This document shows positions 27,139-36,131 of a stretch of 64,000 bases of DNA, one piece after another. Below the pieces are notes generated by a model. That model saw only the letters and a program-made list of their open reading frames with translations, had not been told where the DNA came from and searched no databases. Every line of letters begins with the position of its first letter. The stretch's first letter is position 1. Origin of the DNA: Polyangium fumosum (GTDB lineage Bacteria; Myxococcota_A; Polyangia; Polyangiales; Polyangiaceae); contig NZ_SSMQ01000034.1 in the NCBI RefSeq assembly GCF_005144585.1, positions 62,001 through 126,000 of the forward strand, read 5' to 3'. A program made the position numbers and the translations under genes.

Positions 27139-28596
27139 ATGGCCGCGACGCTCGCACCGCCCTTCGCCACGACGGCGCAAGCCCGCCCGAGGGGCCTCCT
27201 CGATCGGCGTTATGGCCCGCTCGTCCTCCATGCGTTCCTCGTGCTCCTCGGCTTCACCACGCTCGGGTTCGCCGAATCCCCCGCCACCACGCTTTACGTC
27301 ACCGGCGCCGCCGTCACCGTCGTCTTTCCGTGGATCATCCTCCTCGAAATTCGACGCGCGCCGCTCGGGCTGAGCCCGATCTCGTTTTATTTCGGCTGGA
27401 ACACCATGGCCCTCGGCCTCGCGGCCATCCACCACGGCAACAAACTCGCGGACGGCATCCCCATCCGCTTCAGCGTCCAGACGATCTATCCGGAGGACCT
27501 CGCCGCGGGGTATGTCATGTACCTCCTCGGCTCGTTTGGCCTCCACGCGGGGCTCCAGCTCGTACGCCCGATACCGGAGCCCGGGGAGCGCGCGCCGTCC
27601 GGGGGCGCGGGCTTCTTGCTCCTCTGGGTCATCGGCATCCTCGTCCGGTTCGGCGACAAATTCATCGTCGGGATCGGCGCGTTCGGCGGCCTCTTGCAAT
27701 GGGGTTCGCTCGCGGCGCTCACCCGTTACGTCATTTCCGCGTCCAAGGACCACCGCCGGGCCTCGTTCTGGCTGCTCCTCCTCCTCGGCACGGCCATCGA
27801 GTTCGCCGTCAACCTGCGCGCGGGCTCGAAGGCGTTCCTCATGTTCAGCTTCCTGCCCGCCGGCCTCCTCTTCGCTCGCGAGCGCGCCTTGCGCCGCTGG
27901 ATGCCCGTCCTCGGGCTCGCCCTCACGGCGTTTTACCTCGGCGTCGTCGCACCCGTCGTCGCCGCCTCCCGCCAGGCGACGGAGCTCGCCGGCGAGAGCC
28001 AGAGCGATCGGATCGTCCGCACCTATTCGCAGGGCGATTATGGCGAAGGCGAGGGCATCGAAGAGCAGGCCACCGCCTTCTTCGAGCGCTCCTTCGAGCC
28101 GATCCCCGCCTCCTTCCTGTACGGCGAGGTCGAGCGGCACGGCCTCCGCTGGGGCGACACCTTCGATTACCTGGCCTACGCGTTCGTCCCCCGCATCTTC
28201 TGGCCCGACAAACCGACCGTCTCCCGCGGCGGCTGGTTCTACTATTACATCGGCGCCGCCCGCACCGAGGCCGAGGCCACGACCTCCATCGCCCAGACCG
28301 CCGCGGGCGAGATGTACTGGAACTTCGGCTTCCCCGGGGTCCTCCTCGGCCTCGGCACGATTGGCGCGCTCTTTGGATCTCTCTGGCGGCTCTCGACGGC
28401 GTTCCCCGAGCAGGATCCGATCCGGCTCGTGCTTTACATCGGCATCGTCTTCAACATGATCGACATGTCCGAGGCGGGGACCACGGTCGTCAACATTGCC
28501 TTCCGCACCATCGTCCTCGTACCGTCGATGTACCTGCTCGACCGCACGGCGAAAAGGCGCGCGGAGGCCCTCGCCGGAGTACGGTCCCCCTCATGA
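27139..28596 (+). CDS. Oligosaccharide repeat-unit polymerase (Wzy-like)
   Basis: A 485-residue integral membrane protein with about ten hydrophobic segments and a long periplasmic loop (about residues 275-385) containing SFLYGEVERHGLRWGDTFDY and PRIFWPDKP, patterns seen in O-antigen polysaccharide polymerases of the Wzy type. Such enzymes join repeat units on the periplasmic face. Sequence in this family is poorly conserved, so the call rests on topology, the PRIFWPDKP-type loop and position. The stop overlaps the next start by 4 bp. Confidence 0.8.
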   Translation: MAATLAPPFATTAQARPRGLLDRRYGPLVLHAFLVLLGFTTLGFAESPATTLYVTGAAVTVVFPWIILLEIRRAPLGLSPISFYFGWNTMALGLAAIHHGNKLADGIPIRFSVQTIYPEDLAAGYVMYLLGSFGLHAGLQLVRPIPEPGERAPSGGAGFLLLWVIGILVRFGDKFIVGIGAFGGLLQWGSLAALTRYVISASKDHRRASFWLLLLLGTAIEFAVNLRAGSKAFLMFSFLPAGLLFARERALRRWMPVLGLALTAFYLGVVAPVVAASRQATELAGESQSDRIVRTYSQGDYGEGEGIEEQATAFFERSFEPIPASFLYGEVERHGLRWGDTFDYLAYAFVPRIFWPDKPTVSRGGWFYYYIGAARTEAEATTSIAQTAAGEMYWNFGFPGVLLGLGTIGALFGSLWRLSTAFPEQDPIRLVLYIGIVFNMIDMSEAGTTVVNIAFRTIVLVPSMYLLDRTAKRRAEALAGVRSPS

Positions 28597-29636
28597 GCCG
28601 CGACGCACGAGGGACGAACGAGCCGGCCCGCATCGCCGGCCTCGACACGCTCCGTTTCCTCGCGGCGGCGATGGTCGTCCTCTCCCACCTCGGCCCGCCG
28701 CCCTTGCTCGCGGGCCTCGAACGCACGCACCGCGTCGCCTGGTTCCTCTCCGCCTCGTATGGCGTCGCGTGGAATGGCCCGGCCGCGGTCATCGTCTTTT
28801 TCGTCATCTCGGGCCTCTGCATCCACTGGCCCACGCTGGCGCGGCGCCCGTATTGGCCCGAGTATTTCGTCCGCCGCTACGTCCGGATCGGCATTCCCCT
28901 CCTCGCCTCGATTGCGCTCTCGTCCGCCGTCGGCATCCCTTACATCGGCCTCTCCGCGTCGATCCTGTGGAGCCTCCAGTGCGAGCTCGTTTACTACACG
29001 CTGTATCCGCTCCTCCTCGCCCTTCGTGATCGGTTTGGCTGGCGCCCGCTCATCGCAGGCTCGTTTGCCCTCGCGACGGCGGTGATCGTCCTCGTCGATC
29101 CCCGCGCGCTCCCGTACCCGGCGTATGGCTGGGCGCTGCAATGGGTCATCGGCTTGCCCTGCTGGCTGCTCGGTTGCTTGCTCGCCGAGCGAATTCAAGA
29201 GCGCCCGGCCCGAGCGCACCCCCGCATCTGGGCCTACCGCCTCGCCGTCTGGCTCGCGAGCGCGGCGGCCCTCGCGCTGCGGTTCCATTCTCCGATCGGG
29301 TATCCCTGGACCCTGAACGCCTTCTCGCTCCTCGTCTATGCGTGGCTCCTCGTGGAGATCCCGCACCTCGCGGCCTCGCGCGTGCCTCGTTTCTCCGAGC
29401 GCCTCGGCCTCTTCAGCTACTCGCTTTACCTCGTCCACCTGGCGGCGTGGGAGGTCTTCAAGAAATACTATCACCTCAAGCTCGGCCACCTCGTCGATTG
29501 GGCGCTCCTCATGGCCCTCGTGCTCGGCGTCTCCTACGTGTTTTTCCTCGTCTGCGAGGACCCGTCGCAGAAGCTCGCGCGACGCCTCGCGAAATCCCTC
29601 CGCCCGAAACCCGCGGCGCCGCTGCCGACGGCCTGA
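28593..29636 (+). CDS. Acyltransferase 3 family membrane protein
   Basis: A 347-residue acyltransferase of the OafA/Acyltransferase 3 family that transfers acetyl groups to extracytoplasmic sugars. RIAGLDTLRFLAAAMVVLSHL includes the conserved catalytic His of the first helix, VIVFFVISGLCIHW the next conserved segment, and WSLQCELVYYTLYP the Glu-containing motif. About ten transmembrane helices. The ATG overlaps the polymerase stop. The neighbouring esterase suggests dynamic acetylation. Confidence 0.9.
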   Translation: MSRDARGTNEPARIAGLDTLRFLAAAMVVLSHLGPPPLLAGLERTHRVAWFLSASYGVAWNGPAAVIVFFVISGLCIHWPTLARRPYWPEYFVRRYVRIGIPLLASIALSSAVGIPYIGLSASILWSLQCELVYYTLYPLLLALRDRFGWRPLIAGSFALATAVIVLVDPRALPYPAYGWALQWVIGLPCWLLGCLLAERIQERPARAHPRIWAYRLAVWLASAAALALRFHSPIGYPWTLNAFSLLVYAWLLVEIPHLAASRVPRFSERLGLFSYSLYLVHLAAWEVFKKYYHLKLGHLVDWALLMALVLGVSYVFFLVCEDPSQKLARRLAKSLRPKPAAPLPTA

Positions 29637-29644
29637 CGCGCGCC

Positions 29645-30544
29645 ATGCGCTCGCACCTCCGCGCCGCCGCGCTCCTCGCCCTCCCCTTCGCTGCGGGCGC
29701 GCTCGCCGGCGTGCTCGTGTTCCGCCACGTGGACAAACGCGCCCCGGCGCCACGCCCCGAGGCCGCGATCCCCGCCCGCGTCACGCTCCCGCCCGAGCAC
29801 CTCGGCGCGCTCTCGTTGTTCGTCCTCGCCGGCCAATCCAACATGTCGGGCCGGGCGGCTTTGCCGAACCCGCTTCCTGCGGCGATTCCAGGCGTCTACA
29901 TCTTCGGCAATGACGGCCGCTGGCACGAGGGTCGCGAGCCGGTCGATTTCGCGGAGGGCCAGATTGACGACGTCTCCGCCGACCCCGGCGCGGGCGCGGG
30001 TCCTTCCGTGGCGTTCGCGGCCGCGCTCCGCGACAAACAGAAACATCGCCCCATCGGCCTGGTTCCTTGCGCGAAGGGTGGCTCGTCCCTCGCGCAATGG
30101 CGCCGCCACCTCGGCGACGACACCCTGTACGGCTCGTGCCTGAAGCGCGCCCGCGCGGCGTCTCCCGCGGGCACGATCGCCGGCGTGCTTTTCTATCAGG
30201 GCGAAACGGATGCCATGGATCCCGCCTTCACAGCGGCGGATGCCCATCCCGATCCGTCGAAGTGGGCCGGTGCGTTCGAATCTTTTGTGGCTGACCTCCG
30301 CCGCGACCTCGGCGCGCCCGATCTGCCCGTCGTTTTCGCCGAGCTCGGCCCGCGCCCGACGGACGAACGTTTCCCCGCGTGGGAGCGTGTCAAGGAGCAG
30401 CAACGCGCTGTCGGGATGCCGGGCGTCGCGCGTATCCGCACGGACGATCTTCCGCTCCAGGATGCGGTGCATTTTGGATGGGAAGGGCAGGAGGCCATCG
30501 GGAGGCGATTTGCCGAGGCGATGGAGGGGCTTTTAAGGCGGTAA
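29645..30544 (+). CDS. Sialate O-acetylesterase-type carbohydrate esterase
   Basis: 299 residues, with an N-terminal hydrophobic signal or anchor (residues 4-24) and a CE6/SASA esterase domain. LFVLAGQSNMSGRA contains the nucleophile Ser; GVLFYQGETDA is the conserved block III; QDAVHFGWEGQ contains the catalytic Asp and His near the C-terminus. It probably removes acetyl groups from exported polysaccharide in the periplasm or outside. It starts 8 bp after the acyltransferase gene. Confidence 0.88.
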   Translation: MRSHLRAAALLALPFAAGALAGVLVFRHVDKRAPAPRPEAAIPARVTLPPEHLGALSLFVLAGQSNMSGRAALPNPLPAAIPGVYIFGNDGRWHEGREPVDFAEGQIDDVSADPGAGAGPSVAFAAALRDKQKHRPIGLVPCAKGGSSLAQWRRHLGDDTLYGSCLKRARAASPAGTIAGVLFYQGETDAMDPAFTAADAHPDPSKWAGAFESFVADLRRDLGAPDLPVVFAELGPRPTDERFPAWERVKEQQRAVGMPGVARIRTDDLPLQDAVHFGWEGQEAIGRRFAEAMEGLLRR

Positions 30545-30643
30545 GGTTGCCACGCGTGGATCTTCTCCCCGGGGGCCTCGACGCAGTGGGCCGACTGAAA
30601 TACGCTCCAATTGCCCGACGACTTCTGACACTCCCGCCGCGAC

Positions 30644-31366
30644 TCAATTGCAGGTCGCGCCGTCCACGAAACACTTCTGAAAGTTGCAACGGCATTGGAC
30701 CTGCCGGCCGCCCGGCAGGTCCGTGCTCCAGCCATCCTTGGCGCAATCGGAGAACGAGCACCGCGTACGCGCCGTGTCCCCGCCGGGCAAGTCCGTGTCC
30801 CAGCCATTTTTCATGCAATCCGAGAACGAGCACCGCGTACGCGCCGTGGTCCCGTCCGAAAAGCTCGTTTCCCAGCCATCCTTCATGCAATTGGAGAACG
30901 AGCACCGCGTCCGCGCGGTCGTGCCATCGGGGAAGCGGGCCTCCCAGCCGTCTTTCATGCAGTCGCTGAAAGAGCAACGCACGTCGACGTCGCCCTCGGG
31001 CGTCGAGGTCGTCCAGCCGTCCTTCAAGCAATTGCTGAATTTGCAACGGCCCGAGGCGAAGACCGCGGCGGCCACGTAACGCGCCGACTTCGCCTGCGCC
31101 TTTCGTTCGACCTCCTGCGCCGCGGCCCCGGCGGCGACGCGCTCAGCTTCGTCGGCCTGTATCTCCTCGACGCGCGTATCCTCCGCCGCATCTTCTCGTT
31201 CCGCCTCCGCGGCCCGCGCGGCGGCGCGATTCTCCGCGGGAACCTGAACCGGCTCGGGCTCGCCAAAGCCGCTCGTCTGCACTTGCAGGGGGAGGAGCGA
31301 ACACCCCATGCCGAAAACGACGGGGAGCGCGGCGACGAGCGCCCAGCGGTGGGAACGATGCGGCAT
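30644..31366 (-). CDS. Putative lipoprotein with six Cys-containing 24-residue repeats
   Basis: 240 residues. A signal peptide ends in a lipobox-like FGMGC (residues about 18-22). An Ala/Glu-rich helical stalk follows (about 40-100), then six repeats of the form C-S-F-S-[DN]-C-M-K-[DN]-G-W-x12-R to the C-terminus. Each unit has two cysteines spaced C-x4-C, followed by KDGW. The last unit is degenerate (CNFQKCFVDG). I do not recognise this repeat. Its extracytoplasmic site suggests disulfides or metal binding. It lies opposite the esterase gene, 99 bp away. Confidence 0.75.
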   Translation of the reverse strand: MPHRSHRWALVAALPVVFGMGCSLLPLQVQTSGFGEPEPVQVPAENRAAARAAEAEREDAAEDTRVEEIQADEAERVAAGAAAQEVERKAQAKSARYVAAAVFASGRCKFSNCLKDGWTTSTPEGDVDVRCSFSDCMKDGWEARFPDGTTARTRCSFSNCMKDGWETSFSDGTTARTRCSFSDCMKNGWDTDLPGGDTARTRCSFSDCAKDGWSTDLPGGRQVQCRCNFQKCFVDGATCN

Positions 31367-31378
31367 AGGACAACCCTT

Positions 31379-32014
31379 TCAGGGACCGGCCTTCGTGTTT
31401 TTCGCGCCGGGCGTGCCGCCGGGCGTGTAACCACCGCCGAGGATCTGCCCACCGGCCGGCGCCTTGGAAAATCCCCAACGGGAGGCGCTCTGCGTCTCGC
31501 CGAGAGGATCCTTGCGCTCCAGCGACACGTTCCGCGCGCACTTCGCCAGCCCCAGCGCGCCGTAATCGAGCGACGCGAGGACGACCGGGGTCGCGCCGTT
31601 GCAGCCGAACACCGTGACCTGATCCCCATCGTCGTTCAGGACGATGTTTCCGAGGTACACGAAGCTCGAATAAACCACATTTCCGGGCTGATCCGTCACA
31701 CCCGGGAGGGCGGTGTGCCAGAAGGTGAGGTATCCGCCGGCCGGGATCGAGACGCCCGACGGAATGGCAAACACGCCCTCGTTGTCGGCGGGCGCCTGGC
31801 CCGCGCAGATGCTCGTGAGGTCCTGCGAGTCCGTGAGGAAAAGACCGCCGAGGGCCACGGCCTGCGCGCCATGATTGTAGAGCTCGATGAACTCGTACTT
31901 GCCCGTCGTCCCCTGGTTCCACGGGCGATACATCACCTCGTTCACCACGACCGTCTGGGCCGCGGCGACGGCCGGCGTGGCCACGAGGAGGGCCGAAACA
32001 ACCAGCGCGCGCAT
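31379..32014 (-). CDS. Secreted lamin-tail-domain protein
   Basis: 211 residues. A cleavable signal peptide (residues 1-21, ending AVAAAQ) precedes a lamin tail domain: VVVNEVMYRP, KYEFIELYNHGAQAVALGG, FLTDSQ and IVLNDDGDQVTVFG are the typical strands. Bacterial LTD proteins are extracellular and often accompany nucleases or adhesins. The C-terminal 40 residues (GETQSASRWGFSKAPAGG) are typical of myxobacterial LTD proteins. I chose the ATG at 32014 because GAGGCAG precedes it and a clean signal follows; 32044 is an alternative. Confidence 0.82.
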   Translation of the reverse strand: MRALVVSALLVATPAVAAAQTVVVNEVMYRPWNQGTTGKYEFIELYNHGAQAVALGGLFLTDSQDLTSICAGQAPADNEGVFAIPSGVSIPAGGYLTFWHTALPGVTDQPGNVVYSSFVYLGNIVLNDDGDQVTVFGCNGATPVVLASLDYGALGLAKCARNVSLERKDPLGETQSASRWGFSKAPAGGQILGGGYTPGGTPGAKNTKAGP

Positions 32015-32184
32015 CTGCCTCGCTCGGATCCCGGGGCGTGCCATGGAAGGAATGCTACCGCGGTCGGGCGCACGGGCGCAATCCGCGCCGCGGCCCTGCA
32101 CGACCACGCGATGTCGGGCACGAGGGAAACCGCTGCCGCGCCCTTGCCTCGGCGCTCCGGCTTCTTCACCATGCGCTCCCGCAC

Positions 32185-32919
32185 ATGGCGTCGCTCGATG
32201 ACATCACCAAGCGTTACTACGAGACGACGGCCTCGCGGGGCCACCGCCCGACCGCCGAGCACTACGCCACGAGCGCCGCGGGCCTCTTGCGCCGCCTCGG
32301 TCCTTGGCTCCCGAGCGATCGCACGACCCCGTGCCTCGACCTCGCCTGCGGCTGCGGCGAGCTCATCTACGCGCTCGAACAACGCGGGTTCGCCCGTACA
32401 CACGGCGTCGACCTCTGCGTCGAGGAGCTCGACGAGGCCCGCAAGTTCGTACGCGCCGAGCTCGTCGTCGGCGACGTGATCGATCACCTCGCGGCCCAGC
32501 GCGAGGGCTCCTACGGCTTCGTGACGGCGTTCAACATCGTCGAACACCTGCCCAAGGAGCGGCTCGTCGACTTCTTCCGCGAGGCGCGCCGCGTGCTTCG
32601 CCCCGGCGGCGCGCTCGTGGGCATGGTGCCGAACGCCGTCTCTCCCTTCGGCGCGGCCGCGCGCTACTGGGACATCACGCATCAGATCGCGTTCACGCCG
32701 AACAGCCTCACGCAACTCGCTGCGATGACGGGCTGGGGCGACCGCGTGGAGTTCCGCGAGTGCGGCCCGGTGCCGTACGGCGTGAAGAGCGCGATCCGGT
32801 ATGTCGCCTGGCGCGCGCTGCGCGGCGCGATTGCGGCGTGGTTTCTCGTGGAGAACGGGGCGCCGCGCGACGGGATTTATTCGTCGGACATGCTCTTCCG
32901 GCTGCGAAAGGAATCCTGA
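32185..32919 (+). CDS. SAM-dependent methyltransferase
   Basis: A class I methyltransferase of 244 residues. CLDLACGCGELIYALEQRG is motif I (residues about 46-64), YGFVTAFNIVEHLPKE motif II and RRVLRPGGALVGMVPN motif III. The C-terminal region (YWDITHQIAFTPNSL) is like sugar methyltransferases that act near the end of a glycan. The ATG at 32185 lacks an obvious ribosome site but fits the domain start. It is followed after 5 bp by a CgeB-like gene. Confidence 0.85.
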   Translation: MASLDDITKRYYETTASRGHRPTAEHYATSAAGLLRRLGPWLPSDRTTPCLDLACGCGELIYALEQRGFARTHGVDLCVEELDEARKFVRAELVVGDVIDHLAAQREGSYGFVTAFNIVEHLPKERLVDFFREARRVLRPGGALVGMVPNAVSPFGAAARYWDITHQIAFTPNSLTQLAAMTGWGDRVEFRECGPVPYGVKSAIRYVAWRALRGAIAAWFLVENGAPRDGIYSSDMLFRLRKES

Positions 32920-32924
32920 GCGCC

Positions 32925-33905
32925 ATGCGTGTCCTCGTCCTCGGCCCTCGATTCGCGGACGGCTTTGCCGACAACGTCGCCGAGACGCTCGTGGAGATGG
33001 GCCACGAGGTGCTGGGCGCGGAAGAAGTCGATCACGCCGCGTATTGGTCCGTCCCTCGCCGCGCGCTCCGTATGGTGGAAGAGCGGGTCTTCGGGGACGC
33101 GCCCTTGCCGCAGGATCGCAAGCTCCTCCGCTTCGTCGAGGCGCGCCGCCCGGACGTCTTGCTCGCGCTCACGTGGGACGTGCACCCCGAGGTCCTCGAC
33201 GCGCTCGGCCGCTTCGTCCCGGGCCGGCGCATTCTCTGGTGGGGCGACGCGCCCGCGAACAGCCGCAGGTTCGGGCTCGTGAATCCCTTCTGGGACAAGG
33301 TGTACGTCAAGGACCCGGACGCCGTGAAAAAGCTACGGCTCGCGGGCAAGGAATGCGCGCTCCTGCACGAGGCGATGAACCCGCGCTGGCATCGGCCGCT
33401 CGCGAAGCAGACGAGCGACGCCGTGGTCGTCGCAGGAAACTATTACGCCTTTCGCCAGGCCGTCCTCCTGCGCCTGCTCCGCGACGGCGCGCGGCTCGAA
33501 CTGTATGGCACCGAGCCGCCGCCCTGGTCGGCAAAGGAGATCCGCGCGAGTTTTTCCGGGAAATACGTCGTCCGCGAGGAGAAGAGCCGCGTGTTCGGGG
33601 CGGGGATGGCTTGCCTCAACACGTTCGCGCTGGCGGAGGGCAATTCGCTGAATTGCCGTGCGTTCGAGATCGCGGGCGCCGGCGGGCTCCAGCTCGTGGA
33701 GTTCCGGCCGACGCTGCTCCAGTGCTTCGAGCCCGGAAAAGAGGTGCTCACCTTCGAGACGTACGAGGAGCTCCGGGGCCACCTCGAACACGCGCGCCGC
33801 TTCCCGGCCGACATGCTCGCGATTCGCGAAGCCGGCGCGCGCCGCGCCCTCGCCGAGCACACGTATCGACACCGGCTCGAAACCATCCTCGCGGATTTCG
33901 CCTGA
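32925..33905 (+). CDS. CgeB-like glycosyltransferase family protein
   Basis: A 326-residue GT-B type protein resembling the CgeB/DUF3880 group of spore or cell-surface glycosyltransferases. MRVLVLGPRFADGFADNVAE starts the N-terminal fold; ALTWDVHPEVLDALGRF and RRILWWGDAPANSRRF are family-like; SLNCRAFEIAGAGGLQLVEF matches the donor-site region with the conserved FEI-x-G-x-G pattern. It belongs to the second block of glycosyltransferases. Confidence 0.8.
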   Translation: MRVLVLGPRFADGFADNVAETLVEMGHEVLGAEEVDHAAYWSVPRRALRMVEERVFGDAPLPQDRKLLRFVEARRPDVLLALTWDVHPEVLDALGRFVPGRRILWWGDAPANSRRFGLVNPFWDKVYVKDPDAVKKLRLAGKECALLHEAMNPRWHRPLAKQTSDAVVVAGNYYAFRQAVLLRLLRDGARLELYGTEPPPWSAKEIRASFSGKYVVREEKSRVFGAGMACLNTFALAEGNSLNCRAFEIAGAGGLQLVEFRPTLLQCFEPGKEVLTFETYEELRGHLEHARRFPADMLAIREAGARRALAEHTYRHRLETILADFA

Positions 33906-33912
33906 CGTTCTC

Positions 33913-35064
33913 ATGTCCCTCCGCGTCCTCCACGTCATTCCGAGCTTCTGGCCCGCGACGCGGTATGGCGGGCCGATCGAAGGCGTGCTTCGTCTTTGCC
34001 AGCGCCTCCTCGGCCTCGGCGTGACGGTCGAGGTTGTCACGACGGACGCCGACGGCGCGGGGGATCTCGCCGTACCCCACGCAGAAAAAACGCTCGCCGA
34101 AGGCGTGCCCGTCCGGTATTTTCCGCGCAGGCCTCGCACGCGGTTCGCCGTCTCCGCGCCGCTCGCGCTCCACCTTGCCCGGGAGATCCTGCGCTGGGAT
34201 CTGGTCCATGTCACGGCCCTGTTCTCGTTTTCGTCGGCCGCGGCCATGGCCCTCGCGCGGCGCGCGGGTGTGCCCGCGGTCCTCTCGCCGCAGGGCACGC
34301 TGATGCCGTGGGCCATCGGCTCGAAGCGCTGGAAAAAGGCTCCCTATTTCGAGCTCGTCGAGCGAAAAAACGTCCTCTCCGCCGCGGGCGTGCACGCGAC
34401 GAGCGACGAGGAGGCGCGCGAGATCCTCCGCCACGTCCCCGGCGCGCGTACATTTGTCGTACCCAATGGCGTCGATGTGCCCGATGTGCTCCCCGACGTG
34501 CCGCGCGAGAAGGCGCGAATCGTTTTTTTGGGCCGCATCCATCCGGTGAAGGGGTTCGACGTGCTCGTGCCCGCGCTCGCACGCGTCGCCGCCGTCCTGC
34601 CCGAGGTGGAGACGCTCGTCGCGGGCCCGGACGAAGATGGCGAACAAGCACGCGTCGAGGCGCTGCTCGCCCGCGTCACGCCCCGTCCCCGCGTGCAGTT
34701 TCTCGGGCCTGTGTACGGGAGGGAAAAACAGGCGCTCCTCGCTTCGGCCACGGTCCTCGTGTTGCCCTCGCACGGCGAGAACTTCGGCATCGTCGTGGCC
34801 GAGGCGCTCGCCGCGGGTACACCCGTCGTCGTGAGCAAGGCTTGTCCCTGGAAGATCCTGGAAGAGCGCGGCGCGGGTGCGTGGGTCGAGAATACGCCCG
34901 AGCGTGTCGCCGAGGCGCTGCTTTTGATCCTCGAAGACCCCGCGCGGGCCCGGCGCATGGGAGAAACGGGGCGCGCCGTGGCCGCGGGGTTCGGCTGGAA
35001 CGCCATTGCAGAGCAGATGCTCGGGCAATACGAGGCCCTCGCCCTGCGCGGGAGGCGATCATGA
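33913..35064 (+). CDS. GT4-family glycosyltransferase
   Basis: A 383-residue GT-B enzyme. LRVLHVIPSFWPATRYGGP is the N-terminal motif, FVVPNGVDVP and VFLGRIHPVKGFDVLVPAL mark the domain linker and donor side, and LPSHGENFGIVVAEALAAG is the E-x7-E motif. All are intact. It starts 7 bp after the CgeB-like gene and its stop overlaps the Alg14-like gene. Confidence 0.9.
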   Translation: MSLRVLHVIPSFWPATRYGGPIEGVLRLCQRLLGLGVTVEVVTTDADGAGDLAVPHAEKTLAEGVPVRYFPRRPRTRFAVSAPLALHLAREILRWDLVHVTALFSFSSAAAMALARRAGVPAVLSPQGTLMPWAIGSKRWKKAPYFELVERKNVLSAAGVHATSDEEAREILRHVPGARTFVVPNGVDVPDVLPDVPREKARIVFLGRIHPVKGFDVLVPALARVAAVLPEVETLVAGPDEDGEQARVEALLARVTPRPRVQFLGPVYGREKQALLASATVLVLPSHGENFGIVVAEALAAGTPVVVSKACPWKILEERGAGAWVENTPERVAEALLLILEDPARARRMGETGRAVAAGFGWNAIAEQMLGQYEALALRGRRS

Positions 35065-35507
35065 AAATCCTCGTCGTCTCCTCGGTCGGTGGTCACCTGA
35101 CCGAGATCATGCAGCTCGCCCCGGTCCTCGCGGGCCATGAGGTCGTCCTCGTCCTCAACGACGAGGCCGCATTGCCAGATTTTCCGTTCGCCCGGGTCTA
35201 CCGCATCGCGCACGCCGAGCGAGACGCGCGCGTGCTCTTCAACCTGCTCGAAGCCGCGCGGATCCTGCGGCACGAGGATCCCGACATCGTGCTCTCGGCC
35301 GGCGCGGGCCCGGCGGTCCCGGTCGCGCTCGTGGCGCGGCTCGGCACGCGGGCGCGGATCGTGTTCGTCGAGACGGCCGCGGCGATCGTCCGCCCGACGC
35401 TCACGGGCCGCCTGATGGCGCCGCTCGCGCACCATTTCTTTTATCAATGGGACACGCTCGCGCGGTTCTTCCCGCGGGCCGAGAAGGCGAGCATTCATTT
35501 CGGATGA
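35061..35507 (+). CDS. Alg14/PssD-like glycosyltransferase subunit
   Basis: 148 residues, equal to the N-terminal half of GT28-type enzymes. MKILVVSSVGGHLTEIMQL has the GGH-x-x-E motif; VLSAGAGPAVPVALVARL is the second conserved block. In Alg13/Alg14 and PssD/PssE pairs this subunit anchors the complex at the membrane and binds the lipid-linked acceptor, while the partner binds the UDP-sugar. The gene overlaps its partner by 4 bp, as expected for a split enzyme. Confidence 0.88.
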   Translation: MKILVVSSVGGHLTEIMQLAPVLAGHEVVLVLNDEAALPDFPFARVYRIAHAERDARVLFNLLEAARILRHEDPDIVLSAGAGPAVPVALVARLGTRARIVFVETAAAIVRPTLTGRLMAPLAHHFFYQWDTLARFFPRAEKASIHFG

Positions 35508-36082
35508 GGATCTTCGTCACCGTCGGCAATGCGCTCGTGCCCTTCGACCGGCTGCTCGGCTGGGTCGACGAGGCCACGTCGGCGCTCGACGTGCCCGTGG
35601 AAGGCCTTTGCCAGCACGGGCCGAGCCGGGTTCGCCCGCGTGCGCTCGCGCCACGCGAGCACCTCTCCCGCGCTGAATTCGAGCGCGAAATGGATCAGGC
35701 CGACGTGGTCGTCTGCCACGCGGGCGTCGGCACGCTCTCCGATGCCCTCCGCCGCGGCCATCGCCCGATCGTCGCCCCGCGCCGCGCCGGGTTCGGCGAG
35801 ATCGTGAACGACCACCAGCTCGAAATCGTCACGGCCCTCGGGCAAGAAGGGCGGATCGAGGTCGCCGAGGATGCCGAATCCCTGCGCGCGGCGCTCTTGC
35901 GCTATGCGCGGGGCGAGGCGCGGCGGGGTCCTCCGCGGGACGAGGATCCTGCGCGGCTCTTGCCCGTGGCCCGCGCGATCGCCGAAGGTCCGGCCCGCGC
36001 GCGTACGCCGCTCCTTGGAAACCTCGCCATGAGCGCGCTCGCGGCGCTCGGTCCGCGGCTCGATCGGCTGCGCGTGCGATGA
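35504..36082 (+). CDS. Alg13/PssE-like glycosyltransferase subunit
   Basis: 192 residues, equal to the C-terminal donor-binding half of GT28 enzymes. RIFVTVGNALVPFDRLLG begins the fold and DVVVCHAGVGTLSDALRRGHRPIVAPR (read in two parts, DVVVCHAGVGT and DALRRGHRPIV) is the UDP-sugar site. In related pairs it adds GlcNAc or GlcA to a lipid-linked sugar. The C-terminal 60 residues are longer than in Alg13. Its ATG overlaps the Alg14-like stop. Confidence 0.87.
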   Translation: MRIFVTVGNALVPFDRLLGWVDEATSALDVPVEGLCQHGPSRVRPRALAPREHLSRAEFEREMDQADVVVCHAGVGTLSDALRRGHRPIVAPRRAGFGEIVNDHQLEIVTALGQEGRIEVAEDAESLRAALLRYARGEARRGPPRDEDPARLLPVARAIAEGPARARTPLLGNLAMSALAALGPRLDRLRVR

Positions 36083-36131
36083 AACCACGCGCTTGCCCCC
36101 GCGCCGCGCTCCCGCTACGTTTGGCGGCGCG

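Noticed and set aside
26299-28140. Long minus-strand frame opposite methyltransferase and Wzy
   Set aside because: Same Glu/Arg-rich composition bias; crosses two real genes.
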